Shown one piece after another: positions 63,175 to 64,000 of a stretch of DNA of 64,000 nt; the stretch's first letter is position 1; the number at the start of each line of letters is the position of its first letter. Under the pieces are notes generated by a model. The model was not told where the DNA came from. It ran no database searches and saw only the letters and a list, made by a program, of their open reading frames with translations. Where the stretch lies: contig OX459104.1 in the NCBI GenBank assembly GCA_949775045.1, positions 5,687,306-5,751,305 on the forward strand, written 5' to 3'. A program made the position numbers and the translations under genes. Source of the stretch: Metridium senile. Lineage: Eukaryota; Cnidaria; Anthozoa; Actiniaria; Metridiidae.

Positions 63175-63480
63175 TTCACACGAGCATCATAATCATAAGC
63201 AAGAAAACAAAAGATGTATTATCCCCTGGGGAATTTGAAGACAAAGACCAAAGTGTAGCCTCCTCCGCAGGCTACTCCTTATGGATTCATTTGTTGACGT
63301 GATCGGGATTCCTGTGTTGAAATATTTGGCAGGGAAGAACGTTTTTTTTCTCCTCAGCACAGGAAGCCCGATAAGAGATATAAGAGATGCCTGCAGAAGG
63401 AGGCTAACCAAAGTGTTTCCTTTTCTAATTTCTTTTGTTTTAAAATCAATTGTTCTTTTGTTTTGCTTATGATTATGATT
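63175..63480. mobile_element. MITE copy within a larger hairpin
   Basis: The outer pair is CATCATAATCATAAGCAAGAAAACAAAAG / CTTTTGTTTTGCTTATGATTATGATT. The inner element (63258-63410), GTAGCCTCCTCCGCAGGCTAC ... TGCCTGCAGAAGGAGGCTAAC, is an inverted relative of 5170-5315. Confidence 0.7.
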
Positions 63481-63726
63481 AGGATTATGACGCAGTGTGA
63501 ACCTGGCTTAACATACTACATTTCGCTGAACTCCAATGTGATGTTTCTTCTTTACGGTCTGACTTTTATTAATCTTTATTGTATAGCGCCTAGAGCAGAC
63601 TTGATAGGCGCTAAACAAATTGCATATTGTTATAAACAATGTATGACTCTTGGGTAAACACAGAAACTTGGCCTGGAAGACTCAACTTGAATCCATTGTT
63701 CAAAATCATTTGCATATACACGTAAC

Positions 63727-64000
63727 TCAAAAAGGTTGCAGGGGCGAACAGTAATTGGTGATTGCACAACTGAAAGGAATTGTGGGTAATAGGAATGTCT
63801 TCTTATTCCTTTCTAAATTACCCAAACAATGCCTCCACCGTTTAACGAAACCTTTGAGACACCCATCTAAGGTCATCCCTGAACAGTGGAGGCATTGTTT
63901 GGGTAATTTAGAAAGGAGTAAGAAGAAATTTCTATTTCCCACAGTTCCTTTAGGTCGTGCAATCGCCAAACGCCGTCGCCATTCACCCCTGCAACCTTTT
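63727..64000. mobile_element. MITE with AAAAAGGTTGCAGGGG ends, at the window end
   Basis: AAAAAGGTTGCAGGGGCGAACAG is mirrored by ATTCACCCCTGCAACCTTTT at the window edge. The inner arms (TTTCTAAATTACCCAAACAATGCCTCCAC) are inverted around 63855. Confidence 0.8.

Overview
This window is animal nuclear DNA, AT-rich, with multi-exon GT-AG genes, dense simple repeats and many short hairpin-type transposons. The protein families and the intron and repeat style suggest a non-vertebrate metazoan, most likely a cnidarian (anemone or coral). That placement is an inference. No rRNA, tRNA or CRISPR was seen.

Three host genes can be modelled exon by exon with consistent splice phases. (1) An HPS5 orthologue (BLOC-2 subunit, lysosome-related organelle trafficking) lies on the minus strand from 38981 to 3985. 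I place 28 coding exons giving 1608 codons. The model has an N-terminal WD-type propeller, an alpha-solenoid and, unexpectedly, a C-terminal RING-H2 finger beyond the point where the vertebrate protein ends as I remember it. (2) A complete cathepsin D gene (8 exons, 390 codons) runs on the plus strand from 39389 to 45514, head-to-head with HPS5 across about 400 bp. (3) The first four coding exons of an ANKS1-type ankyrin-repeat adaptor lie on the plus strand from 59848 to 62753; the rest is beyond the window. HPS5 and cathepsin D both belong to the lysosomal system, and E-box elements lie between them.

Layout: 1-3980 holds tandem repeats and small inverted-repeat elements. 3985-8636 holds the last six HPS5 exons, with a 1.8-kb TTAA-flanked palindrome in one intron. 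8637-21368 is one 12.7-kb HPS5 intron filled by a nested transposon complex: long inverted repeats, a 5'-truncated BEL/Pao retrotransposon, several MITEs and a GFRP-like open frame. 21369-38981 holds the other 22 HPS5 exons, separated by introns rich in ATC/GAT arrays. 39270-45514 is cathepsin D. 45515-59640 is gene-free DNA made mostly of foldback elements and two related 85-bp and 84-bp minisatellites. 59640-64000 is the ANKS1 promoter and 5' exons.

All identifications come from reading the sequence against remembered family features. No database search was run.
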